Shown: positions 27,901 through 39,060, counted from the first letter of the stretch. The stretch: DNA of 64,000 nt from Wuchereria bancrofti (GCA_005281725.1 SSBO01000007.1:5979126-6043125); one strand, 5' to 3'. A program made the numbers and translations. Notes: generated by a model from the letters alone, not told the origin.

Positions 27901-30900
27901 TACAAAAAATTTTAATTACAATTTGGCTGTTACACTTAATTTTCTTTTTTTTCTTTTTTGCTTTTCAAAAAGTTAATGTGTAAAAATCACATCATTTTGT
28001 TTTGTTGAGAACAACATTGTCAAATGAAAATGATCAGTGATTTGTCCTTTATCATTTAACCGTATCTAATCAGTTAGAATTTAAACTTTTTAATGCTTTC
28101 GTTAAAATACATTTATTTTTGATAAGTGTATGATTTTCAATTGATTGATACATGTATATGCATGCAATTTATTGAAATGATTAGAACAAACTTTTTAAAT
28201 TACACAAAAAATTTTCAAAAATAATTTTATGATTTTATGATCAATGATCAGCAAAATATTTACATTTGATTGGGTGAATAAATGAAAAGAGTGGAATGTA
28301 ATATTTGAGTAATTGAACAACTAACTGAGTAAACAATGAAAAAAAAAACAATTAAGTGAATCAATAATATAAGTGAATGAATAATAATTAGACGTGTTAA
28401 TTAATTAATCAAATTATTAACTAAACAATTAATTAAAAATAATTTTGAACAACTAACTAAGTGAATAGTAAAAAAAAAGAAAAATTAAGTAAAGCAATAA
28501 TATAGGTGAATGAATAATAATTAGATGTATGATATTAATTAATTAAATTATTAACTAAACAATTGATTAAAAAGTAATTTTACAAAAAAACAAAAATATA
28601 AATGAAATAAATTATAAATATATGAATAATAGTTAGATGTATGATATTAATTAATTAAATTATTAACTAAACAATTGATTAAAAAGTAATTTTACAAAAA
28701 AACAAAAATATAAATGAAATAAATTATAAATTTAGGTATCAACATGGTTTGCAAATGCTCGTCGACGATTAAAGAAAGAAAACAAGATGACATGGTCACC
28801 ACGTAATCGACCAGGTGATGATGACGATGATGATTTAGGTGATATTGATGCATCATCAGAGCAAAATCATTCTGATCGTCCATGTAGCAGTGCATCTGAT
28901 GGTGATATCTCTGTTGTTATCAATGATACCAGTGAACACGGTAAATTAAAAAAAAAAATGTTAAAACGATGAAAAATTTTCATTCATTTTAAACATTATC
29001 AATTATTGATTAGTTTTATACAATATTTTAGAAAACAAACAAATAAATAAACATATAATTCAAATATTATTTATTATCATTGCTAAATTAAAAATTTTCT
29101 ATGCTTAATGAAAAATTTTCATTCATTTTAAACATTATCAATTATTATTAAATATGTAAAAATATGCAAAAAAAGATCAAATAAACATCAATAAACATAT
29201 ATTTTAAATCGAATATTACTTTTGTTATTGTTGAACTAATGTTTTTTTTTGTGTTTAATGAAAAATTTCTATTCGTCATAAATATGTAAAACAAACAAAT
29301 AAACAAATAAACATCAACAAACATATATTTTAAATTAGACGTTTTGTCATTATTATTATTATTACTATTATTATTCATTACATCAGCAAATATATTTTAA
29401 ATTTGACATTTATTATTATTATTACTATTACTATTATTATTTATTATTACATCAACAAACATATTTTAAATTAGACAATTATTATTACTATTATTAATTA
29501 TTATTACTGTATTAAGTATTTTTAACATATAACTTTTAAAAATTATGTTTTTTTTAGATGCATCCGGTGATGTACAATCAAAATCAATCACACCACCATT
29601 ACAATCATCATGTTCTGAAGCAAATATTAATTTACCACGATTATCATCATCATCATCGTCATCAACAACAACAACAACATTAACAACAACTACTACAACA
29701 ACTACCATAACAACACCAAGGAAAACAAAAATTTGGTCTATTGCAGAAACATTATCAAATAATACAGGTGAAGCAAATAGTAGTAATAATTGTTGTATCG
29801 GATATGGTAATAATAAAGATGATTATGAACGTGCATCAACATCAGTTGAAAGAAAATCATGGAATGATGATCAAGAATCGATGATACAATCTGATTCAAT
29901 TGGTATTCCTTCAACAATGATTAATATTAATCAAACAATACCATTATCATCAACAATGCCATCATCATCATCATTAACATCAACATCATCATCATCATCA
30001 TCATCGTCTATATCACAATCATTACCATTAACATCATCATTGTTACCTCCAAATGTTTCTACTATTACTGCTATTAATGGTCAAATACCGCATCATTTTT
30101 TACAATTTCATCCATGGCAACAACAACAACAACATCAACATCATCACCATCATCATCATCAACAACATCATCATCATCAACAACAACAACAACAACAACA
30201 GCAATTAGCTATGGCAATGGCTATTCGTATGCCATTTCCTAGGCCAGAATTATTAACAATGATGGCGCAAGCAAGTCATATTCGATCACCAATGTTATTT
30301 AATCCAATGTTTATGGGTACAATAATGCCCGGAATATCAACAAATCATCCAATACATTCAACTCATTTATCAACAACACAATCTAATAATACATTGTTAA
30401 CAAATGGTTAGTTTTCTTCTTTCTAATATTCTTTTCTAACAATAATTTTGTGAAAAAATTAATTTTAACAATTTATTTGTAACAAATTAATAATTATTTG
30501 TAATTGTATATTTAGATAAAAAAATTTTTTTCTCTTCTTATATTCTTTTCTAACAAATTAATTTTAACAATTTGTTTGCAACAAATTAATTCTGACAAAT
30601 ATTTACAATTGTACATTTTGATATTTTTTTTAAATTTACGAAAAAATAACACTTTATTGTAAGAGAGAATTTTTTTCTTCTTTTTTATTATAAAAACATT
30701 CATTTTCATTGTATCATTATTTTTTTTTTTGAATATGATTTTTTTTTAAATATAAATATTTGTCATTTTAGTATGCTATATTAGGAATGATATCCAATAA
30801 TGTTATAAATTTTATAATTTTTAAAATTTACACTAAATATTTGAAAAAAACACTTTTAAGAGTAGCATTAATTGCTTATTAGTATTATTAAGGATGGAAA

Positions 30901-33529
30901 TTAAATCTAATTAACACTTTTTTTTCTGTAAATCTTGTAGAAGTAGACTGAAATAATTTAATATTAATATGCTCCGTCTGTATAATTTTGAGAAAATGTT
31001 ATCAATTTGTATTTGTGTAAGATTTTAAATCAATTTATTGCATCAAGTTGATACAATATATAAATAATTATTAAAATTACTCTAAATTAGAAATGATTAA
31101 AATACAAAAATAATTATAAATAATACAAGCAACAACTATTAAAAGTAAAAAAATATGAATGTTATTTCATTAATTGATAATTTGAATTTATTTCAACAAT
31201 TTGTATAATTAAATAATTATTCTCTTTGTTCTCTTAGCAATAATTATTACATTAAAAATTTTAATGAGTAAAAGATTAACAATTTTTCTTTATTTTTCGT
31301 TTTTGTTTCTTTATCATAAGTGTACTTAAAATATGGTATTTATGCAAAAAAAATGAGAAGAAAAAATAATTTTTTTTTTTTTAAGAAAAACATTGATAAC
31401 AATAAAAAAAAAATATTATATATAAGTGAAAGATTTTTGTTACATAATAATTTGCATTGATATTAAATCGCTAATGTCAACAAAATTTCACATATTTAGC
31501 ATCCTCGCACCACGGTACAGCCTATCACTGTTAATATAGCAATATGTTTAAATTAACTGATAAAAAGGAAAAAAAAATGATGAAAAGATGGAAAGGAAGT
31601 ACAAGGAAGTTTTTTATCATAATTACTGTTTTATTTTTTTTTTTTTTAAAGTTTTTCCTTCTTTTGTTTTCAAAAGCCAAAAAAAAGCATATTGAATGAA
31701 AAGAGGGGACAATAAATGAAATAATTCAAATGAGGGATTTAAAAAAGATGAAGGAGAGAAAAAGTAAAATTAATGTTATTAGTTTTTTTGCACTTAAAAA
31801 ATTTTTCTTAATTCTAAAAAAAGAAATAGTAATAATAATTAAAATGGATTATAATTAATACGAAAGCATAGAAAAAGAATTCTTATTTAAATATTTTTTG
31901 ATTTTATTTAATCGTAATAAAAGAAGTGTAAAAAAAAATGATGAAGAAATACCTAAGAAAGAAGATAAAAATCAAAGAGGACTTAAAAAAAAGAAGGAAA
32001 TTAATTTTAATTAATTCTAAATTAACTTTATTGTTATCACTATAATTAGGAATACCTAAGAAAGAAGACAAAAATCAAAGACGAATTAAAAAAAAAGGAA
32101 GGAAATTAATTTTAATTAATTCTAAATTAATTTTATTGTTATCACTATAATTAGGAATACCTAAGAAAGGAGATAAAAATCAAAGACGAATTAAAAAAAA
32201 GGAAGGAAATTAATTTTAATTAATTTTAAATCAACTTTATTGTCATCATTATAATTAGGTTATCAATTTATCGAATTTTTTTTATTTCGTTTCTCTATTC
32301 ATTTATTATTTTTGTTGTTTTCTCTCCTAAGAAATGAAATTTTAAAATTTACAATAAATTTTGAGAATTTTATTAAAGCATAATATAAAATCAAAAATAT
32401 ATATTACTATCTTTATTGTTATCATTATAATTAGGTTATCAATGTTAACAGATGAATGAGTAAATGTTGCGATAATTAAATGATAAAGAGAATGTGTATG
32501 TCTGTATGTGTCTGTTCATGTATGTAATGTATGTGAACATGCATACAAGGTTACTAATAATTTCGATTAATTCAGGTCAAACGTTTCTATTTCCTCGTTT
32601 AGTAATCAAATCAATCAAATGTAAATAAAATTGTAAATATAGCACATAACAGAAGAAATAATGTTATACAACTATGATATTATTGATGATAACAATGATG
32701 AACTAATTCATTATCAATCTTATCAATTTGTATTATTACTACGCTTCTGTTATCAATGATTATCATTACTATTATCATTATTATTGCGATACCAGTGTAA
32801 TAAACATATCGTCTTCATATTGCTCTCATTTCTCTCCATGACATTTCTGTCATTTATTAATTAAATAATTAATGCAAGCGGAAAAGAGAGGGAGAGAGAA
32901 AGAGAAAGGGAAAAAGAGGAGAATATTTCATGATATTTTATAAAAAGGAATTTGTTATTTCTTTTTTTTTTTTTCATCATAAGAAATTATCTGTTTAGAC
33001 AATATACACGTGAGAAACGTAAAAATTAGACATATTAAAAAAAATTAAAAAAAAAAATTAGACGTAAAAATTAGACACCGTTGATTAGATTTTTTGTTTT
33101 TTTTCACACTAATTTCATTAATTAATAACTTTAAATTTAAATATTAGTAATGGCAAAATTATCGGAAGGAATTTATAAAATTTTGGCAATGTACACGTGA
33201 GAAACGTAAAAATTAGACATATTTCCATTGATTAGACTTTTTTTTGTTTTTTGTTTTGTTTTTCACATTAATTTAATCAATTAATAATGACAAAATTATT
33301 AGAACAAATTTTTATAAAATGAAAAATATTATTTCACATTTTATCCTTCTTTTTCATTCATATTATTATTATTATTATTATTATTTGACATTTCCGTATT
33401 TATCCGTTTGTCAGCATAATTTGACATTGAATCCATTTGTGTATCAATTTTATCGAGGTTGAATGATGATGACGATGATGATTTGAAGAATGACAGATTA
33501 TTATTACATCTATATTACTATCTCTCTCT

Positions 33530-33561
<32 letters not shown>

Positions 33562-35662
33562 TTGTTATTAATCAGATTTGATTAGTGAGATTTTTCGGAA
33601 TAAGAGAAAAAGAGAAAGACAAGAGAAGAAGTGGTTTCGGTTGATTTACCTCTTGATTAGGTCACAAATTATTTCTTCTGTCCTTGAAAGCATAATCATG
33701 ATAGCATGCATGTGTCACCATACTTTGTGTATGTCTTTTTATCACTCTGGCATACACACATACATACATGCAAACATACACACACACATACATACACTAT
33801 TATTTATTACTTCAATAAGAAATCTTATGAATTGTTTCATTTTAAATGCTATTTAGCAATATGAAAATGATGATAATTAATGCAAAAATGAAAAGAATAT
33901 GAAATATTTTTGTAATGATATAAAAAATGATAATGGAATTGATAATAGTGATAATGGTGAAATAATTAAAAAGAGAGAAATGATATTATCCAAATAATAA
34001 TAATTAACGAAAACAACAATAATAACAATAGTAGTAATAATAATAATAACAATAGTAGTAATAATAATAATAATAATAACAATAGTAATAATAATAATAA
34101 CAATAACAATAGTGATAATTAATAATAATAATAAATAATATAATTCAGATATTGCCAATAAATTTTGCATTCGTTTAGTTCGATTGTAACAAAAATGCGC
34201 AAATATTTGATAAATTTTTTGTTTAACATTGATAAAATGATAAATGAAACCAATGTAAATCCAATGATTGAAATTAAAATATTCGAAATAATATTATCAT
34301 AATAAATACTTTCTAATTTTAACTTTCCATTTTTATTCACTTCATTTTTTTTTTTCTTTCTTTCTTTCTCTTTATCATGCCACCACTGATAAATATTAGT
34401 TAATATTATTATTCATGTCATCAATAACTTTGTAAATAAAGCGAATATGATACTTTTAATAGCAAAAATACTATTAATTAAATTGGAAATAACTTTTTGA
34501 AACAATATTTTAAATTTAAAATCGTTTTTTCCTCATCTCTTATCTTTTTCCCTTCTCATAATTAAAATTAAAATTACAGTTATTATTAATTTCTAAAATA
34601 TATATAATTAGTACAGTCGTGAAATTTAAAAATTTTTTAATTCAAAAAACATTAAACTAGCCAAAACATTAGTAAGTGATAAATTTCACAATAATTTACA
34701 TTTTTGTTGACAAAATTAAAATTATTTGATATTAAAGATATTTGATAATAAAATCTTATAAAATATTTGGTATTATATTATTGGTAAGGAAGAAATTTAT
34801 ATTGGATAATATAATAATTCGATATTTTATATTTCATTATTATTATTTCTTCCATAAATTATTAATGATTTGTTGTTAATATTATAACTTTGTTTTGCTC
34901 TGTTTTGTTTTCCTTTACTTTTCATTGTGTCATCTTCTTTTATTTGACAAATAACAAATAATATTTGAAAGGCTTAAAAGAAAAGCTGCCAAAGAATATG
35001 AAAAGAAATTAATTAACAATCACGTTAATTAATTAAATGTCAAAGATAAGTAAATGATAAAATAATATGGTATAACTTTGTTACATAACACGATAACAAC
35101 AACAATTAAATATCACAAAAAAATTTTTTAAAAATGAAATAATAAGCTAAATTTCAAAAATTGATAAACCTATAATTTGGTGTGAAAAAAGAAATAAACA
35201 ACTCATTAAAAAAAAAAAACGAAAAAAAGGAAAAGAAAAATACTTTTTATTGATTAGATGTTATTTAATTAGTTGATTTTATATTTTGTTTTAATTAAAT
35301 AAACAAAGTTTTCTTTTTTTTTAAATTGAAAGAAAAAATTTAATTATAACTTAAATTTTTTTTTAGGACCTATATCACAATGGCGAACACCAAAATCTAC
35401 AACAGCAAGTCCTATTACACCTATGGTAATTTCACCATCAGCGATAGCACCAACAACAACAACAACAACAGCTGCAACAATAACAGCTAATGAAAGGATG
35501 TTACCAGTTACAACAAACAATAACAACAACAGCAATAACAATAGCAACAAGAACAACAACAATAACAATAATAATAGTATTGAAGGTGATGATGAAAATT
35601 CGCCAACTGATAGTAAAAGGAGTAAAAGTAGCGATAAATCCTGGGAAAATTCATTGTATTAA
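15917..35662 (+). CDS. irx: Iroquois-class TALE homeodomain transcription factor (6 exons, 634 aa)
   Basis: Exons: 15917-15958, 16900-17181, 20624-20854, 28736-28940, 29558-30406, 35367-35662 (1905 nt including TAA). All five introns are GT-AG and the frame is kept at every junction. The homeodomain is residues ~142-204, with the three-residue-loop motif NPYP at 164-167 and recognition helix WFANARRR at 189-196. It is followed by KKENKMTW, typical of Iroquois proteins, and an acidic run (DDDDDD). A second Iroquois hallmark, the Iro box, reads [11 protein letters not shown] at ~309-319. The rest is low complexity: Ser/Thr runs, a His/Gln tract at 441-469, and an Asn-rich C-terminus. Iroquois proteins are nuclear DNA-binding regulators of patterning and neural fate. 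The class is certain; the exact orthologue is not. The ATG at 15917 is the first Met of exon 1, but the frame stays open upstream, so further 5' exons are possible. Confidence 0.93.
15959..16899 (+). other. Iroquois intron 1
   Basis: 941 bp, GTGTGT to TTACAG. AT-rich, with (AGTA)n-like units at 16195-16320; no coding sequence seen. Confidence 0.75.
16900..17181 (+). CDS. irx: Iroquois exon 2 (residues 15-108)
   Basis: An acceptor ending TTACAG precedes 94 codons, which end at a GTAAGT donor; both ends are phase 0. The product is Ala/Pro/Gly-rich, with [15 protein letters not shown] at the start, a five-Gly run, and [20 protein letters not shown] in the middle. Normal base composition and lack of simple repeats set it apart from the flanking introns. 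It is the region N-terminal to the homeodomain, which in this family is poorly conserved and probably regulatory. Confidence 0.9.
17182..20623 (+). other. Iroquois intron 2
   Basis: 3.4 kb, GTAAGT to TTTTCAG. It holds pyrimidine-rich tracts, the 51-bp minisatellite described separately, a short direct repeat (AATTGATTTTAAATTTGCAA at 18654 and 18802) and an (AAT)n run near 19270. No coding sequence seen. Confidence 0.85.
18010..18335. repeat. 51-bp minisatellite, about 6.5 copies
   Basis: CTAACC or a variant recurs at exactly 51-bp steps, ending at 18068, 18119, 18170, 18221, 18272 and 18323; an earlier copy (18023) is 6 bp shorter. The unit is TCA/ACC-rich and 17 codons long, so any frame without a stop in the unit stays open; this produces long false frames on both strands (17858-18391). 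Confidence 0.93.
20624..20854 (+). CDS. irx: Iroquois exon 3: homeodomain arm, helix 1 and helix 2 (residues 109-185)
   Basis: A TTTTCAG acceptor and a GTTATT donor bound 77 codons, phase 0 at both ends. The exon carries the basic arm [10 protein letters not shown], helix 1 with [16 protein letters not shown], and helix 2 through KMTLTQ. The TALE loop insertion NPYP is intact. Ala170 (AEKIM) and Leu177-Leu178 (LALLTK) differ from the GEKIM and LAIITK found in most Iroquois proteins. The intron falls exactly between helix 2 and helix 3. Confidence 0.97.
23662..23745. repeat. CA / CAGA / CATA microsatellite
   Basis: (CA)n, (CAGA)n and (CATA)n units inside Iroquois intron 3. Confidence 0.9.
24786..24925. 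repeat. AAT trinucleotide tract
   Basis: (AAT)n with ACA and ATC interruptions; the Asn/Ile frames across it are artefacts. Confidence 0.9.
28389..28730. repeat. Tandem repeat, ~112-bp unit, abutting the homeobox exon
   Basis: GATGTATGATATTAATTAAT at 28524 and 28636 starts two near-identical units; a more diverged copy begins near 28389 (TTAGACGTGTTAATTAATTA). The last unit runs to within about 6 bp of the exon 4 acceptor. Confidence 0.85.
28736..28940 (+). CDS. irx: Iroquois exon 4: homeodomain recognition helix and acidic region (residues 186-254)
   Basis: The exon follows a TTTAG acceptor and begins [17 protein letters not shown], completing the homeodomain begun in exon 3. The key DNA-contact residues W189, F190, N192 and R194 are present. 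It continues into [10 protein letters not shown], a DDDDDD acidic run and a Ser/Asp-rich stretch. The donor at 28941 is GTAAAT, phase 1. A tandem repeat of ~112 bp runs right up to its acceptor. Confidence 0.97.
28970..29500. repeat. Short direct repeats in Iroquois intron 4
   Basis: A ~38-bp block (TTTTCATTCATTTTAAACAT core) occurs at 28970 and 29108. A second block (ACATATATTTTAAAT or ACATATTTTAAAT) occurs near 29200, 29320, 29390 and 29459, mixed with (ATT)n. Confidence 0.75.
29558..30406 (+). CDS. irx: Iroquois exon 5: Iro box, Ser/Thr runs and His/Gln tract (residues 254-537)
   Basis: This is the longest exon (849 nt), entered in phase 1 (codon 254, Asp, is split) and left in phase 1 at a GTTAGT donor. 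It starts [14 protein letters not shown], runs through Ser and Thr homopolymers, then the Iro box (29719-29754), a His/Gln tract coded by 30118-30204, and a Met/Pro-rich part ([14 protein letters not shown]). The homopolymers lie in trinucleotide repeats and may vary in length between individuals. If it were read through as a terminal exon, a TAG at 30409 would end it; splicing to exon 6 is preferred because the frame matches. Confidence 0.92.
30118..30204 (+). repeat. CAA/CAT coding trinucleotide tract (His/Gln run)
   Basis: Codes residues 441-469 of the Iroquois protein, all Gln or His. The reading frame is kept by the triplet unit. Length may be polymorphic. Confidence 0.93.
31949..32262. 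repeat. Three-copy tandem repeat, ~104-bp unit
   Basis: ACCTAAGAAAG starts copies at 31951, 32054 and 32159. Each holds AAAAATCAAAGA, a poly-A purine run, TTAATTTTAATTAATT and TCACTATAATTAGG. Copies are ~90% or more alike by eye. Confidence 0.9.
32996..33225. repeat. Direct repeat with ACACGTGAGAAACGT core
   Basis: TACACGTGAGAAACGTAAAA within a ~40-bp block occurs at about 33003 and 33191 in Iroquois intron 5, each followed by ATTAGACATATT. Each copy contains an E-box (CACGTG). Confidence 0.8.
34018..34135. repeat. AAT/AAC trinucleotide tract
   Basis: (AAT)n with ACAATAGTAGTAAT interruptions recurring at ~40-bp steps; the Ile/Val-rich minus-strand frame across it is an artefact. Confidence 0.88.
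35367..35662 (+). CDS. irx: Iroquois exon 6: C-terminal exon (residues 537-634)
   Basis: An acceptor ending TTTTAG leads into codon Gly537, completed by GA. The exon reads [11 protein letters not shown], then Thr/Ala-rich, Asn-rich ([11 protein letters not shown]) and finally the charged end [20 protein letters not shown] before TAA. The intron before it is 4.96 kb. The exon is Asn/Thr simple sequence in part, so its support is mainly frame continuity, the acceptor, and a clean charged tail with a stop. Confidence 0.8.
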
Positions 35663-35856
35663 TTTTTATTTTTAATATTTATTTATTGTATATATTAATA
35701 TGTATTATCATTTTTCTTTTTTATTCTTCTCTTTTCATTTCTTTTAAAAATGAAAAAAAAAAGTTTTATTTTTTAATTTAAAAATTTTTCTATGATAATT
35801 TTTACACGAAAAAAAGTTAAATTTTGCAATTGAACAAAAAAAAAAAATTTTTGGGA

Positions 35857-35862
35857 AATAAA
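35857..35862 (+). promoter_or_regulatory. Candidate poly(A) signal of the Iroquois gene
   Basis: An AATAAA hexamer lies about 195 nt after the Iroquois stop codon. In DNA this AT-rich the hexamer occurs often by chance, so this is only the first reasonable candidate. Confidence 0.3.
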
Positions 35863-38639
35863 TTCCAGAATTGAATGAAGCAAATTATCAAAACAATGAT
35901 TAAATTTTCAACAATAAAAAAAAAAGATTTTAAATTGTTATCAGCAAAAAAAAAAAAATCTCAAATTAAAATTAATTCCTTTATTTCTTCCACTCTTCTC
36001 GTCTCTCTCTCTTTCTCTTTCTTTTTCTTTCATTATTCGTTTTTCGCTTATATGATAATACCTTATCGTTACTTTAATAATTGTGAATGTTGTTATTATT
36101 ACTATTATTATTACCACTATTAATTATTATTATTATCACTATTAATTATTATTATCATCATTATCAATTATCATGATGAAATCTATCTGATGAAAATTGT
36201 AATCGTTATCATAGCACTATCAATGATTGTTCATTCAGTGGAAAATGTGCGGTGCTTTAGTAATTTTCGGTTGTTCTTTTTTTTTTACCCCAAATATTCT
36301 TCTTTATTTATTTACTTTTTTCTTTTGTTTTGTTGTTTAAACCAAAAAAAAAAAAGAAAAGTTTTTTTCTTTTAAATTATCTTTATCAAACTTATTTCCT
36401 TTTTAAATTATTTCTGTCATTTCATAGCAGAAATTCCTTTTTTTTTTCAAACAATTCTTCATGTAATTTTTAATTTCCTTAAATTTTTTTTTCTAATTAG
36501 ATAAATAATTGCCATATATGAATAATACAGAAATAGAAAAATGAAAACAGTAATAGTTTTAATTTATAAAAAAAGAAAAAGAAATTTTTTTTTTTTTGGT
36601 ATGTTTTGTTTAATCGTTTACTTGTTAAGTATTTATTGAAGTTTTAATTATTTAAAAAATGATTTTTTTTTCTTTTTGTTTTAGTCTTATATAATACAAC
36701 CGCAACAACAACAACAACAACAACATTCATAATTAAATATAAAATTTTTACATATTTTTGTTTTTGATTTTCTTTGCTTCCTTTTTTCCTTCTCCATTTT
36801 TTTTTTAATTTTGAAAAATTACAGGAAATTTGAAAGGACAAAAAAAAAGTTTGCTAAAAAATATGTAAATTAAAAATTTGAACAATATGCCAATTAAATT
36901 CAATAATTATTTTTGCTACAAAAAATTTATTTTTCATTTCTATTATTGTACCAAGAATTCCCAAAAATTTTTTTTTTTTTTTATTATGTATGAATTTTTT
37001 CCAATAATATTTTCTGTTTCATTCAATTTTTCGTTTTCTTTTTTTTTTCTTGGGTTTAAACCGTAAAAGTTTGTTGTTTTCATACAAAACGGGTTTCTTT
37101 GTTTTTTTTTTTTTTTTTTTAATTTTAATTTCTTTTCCATTTTGTTTTTTCGTTTCTTCTTTCATTTCATTTTTTCCTCTCTCTTTCGTTCAGTATACTA
37201 AATTAGCAAGTGCCTATCTACCTATTTAGGTATATTATTTACTATTTAATTTTTATGACATATAAATAAATTTTAGAATTTATTATTTTTATTCTTTTCT
37301 TCATTCATTCATATTTTAATCAGATAATAATCAAAAAAAAAAAAAAAAAAGAGAAAAATGGCACAACTTTTCATTTCTTTACTTTTACTTTTTTGTTTTC
37401 TTTTATTTTTTGCAATAAAAATTTAAATTTTGCTATTTTATCAACTAATTGTTCTTTCTTTCTTTTACTTCATTTTCTTCTTTTTTTTTTTCATTTTGTA
37501 TGTGTGTGAATTGTAATTTTTTCATTTTTATTATTTCTTGAAATTAAACTTATTCGAAATCAATTTCAGTTGAATAATACATTCCAAGATTAATTAATTA
37601 ATTAGCCAAACAATAGAAACTATGGAAAAAAAAACAGAGCAATTAGCAAAATTTCAGAAATAAATAAGAAACATTTTTAAAATTCATTTTTATGAATTCT
37701 TCTCATTGAGAAGTTCGATTAAGGTCGTTTATTTCATTTGGAAGTTTTCAGATCTTTGATTTTGGTATTTCAATTTTTTTTTATCAAACATTTCAGACAT
37801 ATAACACTAAATTAACAAATAAAATGTCAATTCAATTAATTAATCTTTCTATTAATTAATTTCCTTGCATCTTTTAAAATAACTAAAAAATTTTTTAATT
37901 ACGTCGGTAAAAGTAGCATTGAAAAATAATAAGAAAAGATAGTGATAAAATAGTAAAATTATAAATGTCTCAAATTTCATTATTAAATATTCCTTCAAAA
38001 TTATCCAGAAGTAATCAATAAATTTCGAAAGAGATTTTGCCATGAATTTTTTTAATATAATTTTTGTTCTATCAAAGAGCAAATTGAGCTGTAAATATTC
38101 AAAAGTTCTTCATGTAAAGTAATACTTATATATCAAAGAATAATATAAAATTTTTGAAATTTAAAAAAAAAATTTTAATTGAATACAAATTGTACGATAA
38201 TATCGACTACGGCAAGGTATGCAATAAATTTGAACAGAAATTTTACCTAATTTTCTACCTAAATTTTCACTTCTCTATTTTATAACTTCTCAGCCAACAA
38301 TAAAATCACTAGCGCTTCGATTATTTTATTTTAAAAACGCGCAAAATATTTATTGAAGCAATGATTAATAAATATGAAAGAATATTGATTGATTTATTTA
38401 TTAACAAACTTTCTGAAATAAATTTTTTAAATTCTAAAAAAAAAACGAAAACAAGTCGAAATGGAAATTTATATTAGATAGTAATAAATATTTCAAAAAA
38501 AAAAAAAAAAATTCACACAAATTAATTCTATTTCATTTTTCATCATTGTTACTTCTTTCAAATATTTTAAAAAGTTAATAGTATACGGTGGCTCGTGAGA
38601 AACGAATCATTTACTTTCTTCATTCTATTATTAGCCACA

Positions 38640-39060
38640 ACAAGAAATGAATAAATTTACCTGGGCCAAATATTCTACCTTAGCCAAATAATTAAATTAA
38701 TTAAGGAATGAATGAGTGAAGGAATTAATAAATTAAGAAATGAATGAAAGAATTAATAAATTAAGGGATGAATGAATTAAGCAATGAATTTATCTGAGGC
38801 AAATATTCTGCCATAGCAAAACAATTAAATGAATTAAGGGATGAATAAAAGAATTAATGAATTAAGGAATGAATGAAAGAATTAATAACTTAAGAAATGA
38901 ATGAATTAAGCAATGAATTTATCAGAGCCAAAGAATGAATTTATCTTAGTCAAATATTCCATCTTACTGAATGAATTAAAAAATGATTGAATGAAATGAA
39001 AGAATTAAAAAATAAATGAAATTGAGGACTTAATGAATAAATCAATAAATGAATAAGTTG
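38640..39060. repeat. Degenerate GAATGAATTAA tandem repeat
   Basis: Units of (R)AATGAATTAAG with three longer blocks (AAATTTACCTGGGCCAAATATTC; GAATTTATCTGAGGCAAATATTC; GAATTTATCTTAGTCAAATATTC) near 38655, 38787 and 38937, i.e. a ~130-150 bp higher-order unit. Confidence 0.75.

Larger units (their letters stand above)
20855..28735 (+). other. Iroquois intron 3 (7.9 kb, inside the homeobox)
   Basis: GTTATT to TTTAG. AT-rich, with a TTATTCATTTATTATTTAT repeat at 22865-22980, a CA/GACA/CATA microsatellite at 23662-23745, (AAT)n at 24786-24925, short AATAAATAATATTTAATA repeats at 26600-26705 and the 112-bp repeat at its 3' end. No supported exon in either strand. Confidence 0.85.
30407..35366 (+). 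other. Iroquois intron 5
   Basis: 4.96 kb, GTTAGT to TTTTAG. It contains a three-copy ~104-bp tandem repeat, a ~40-bp direct repeat, TG and CA microsatellites (32490-32550, 33750-33797), a TC tract (33521-33563) and (AAT)n at 34018-34135. No supported exon. Confidence 0.8.

Noticed and set aside
33877..34170. Ile/Val-rich minus-strand frame resembling a membrane protein
   Set aside because: It is a reading of an AAT/AAC tract; the apparent hydrophobicity comes from ATT and GTT triplets.
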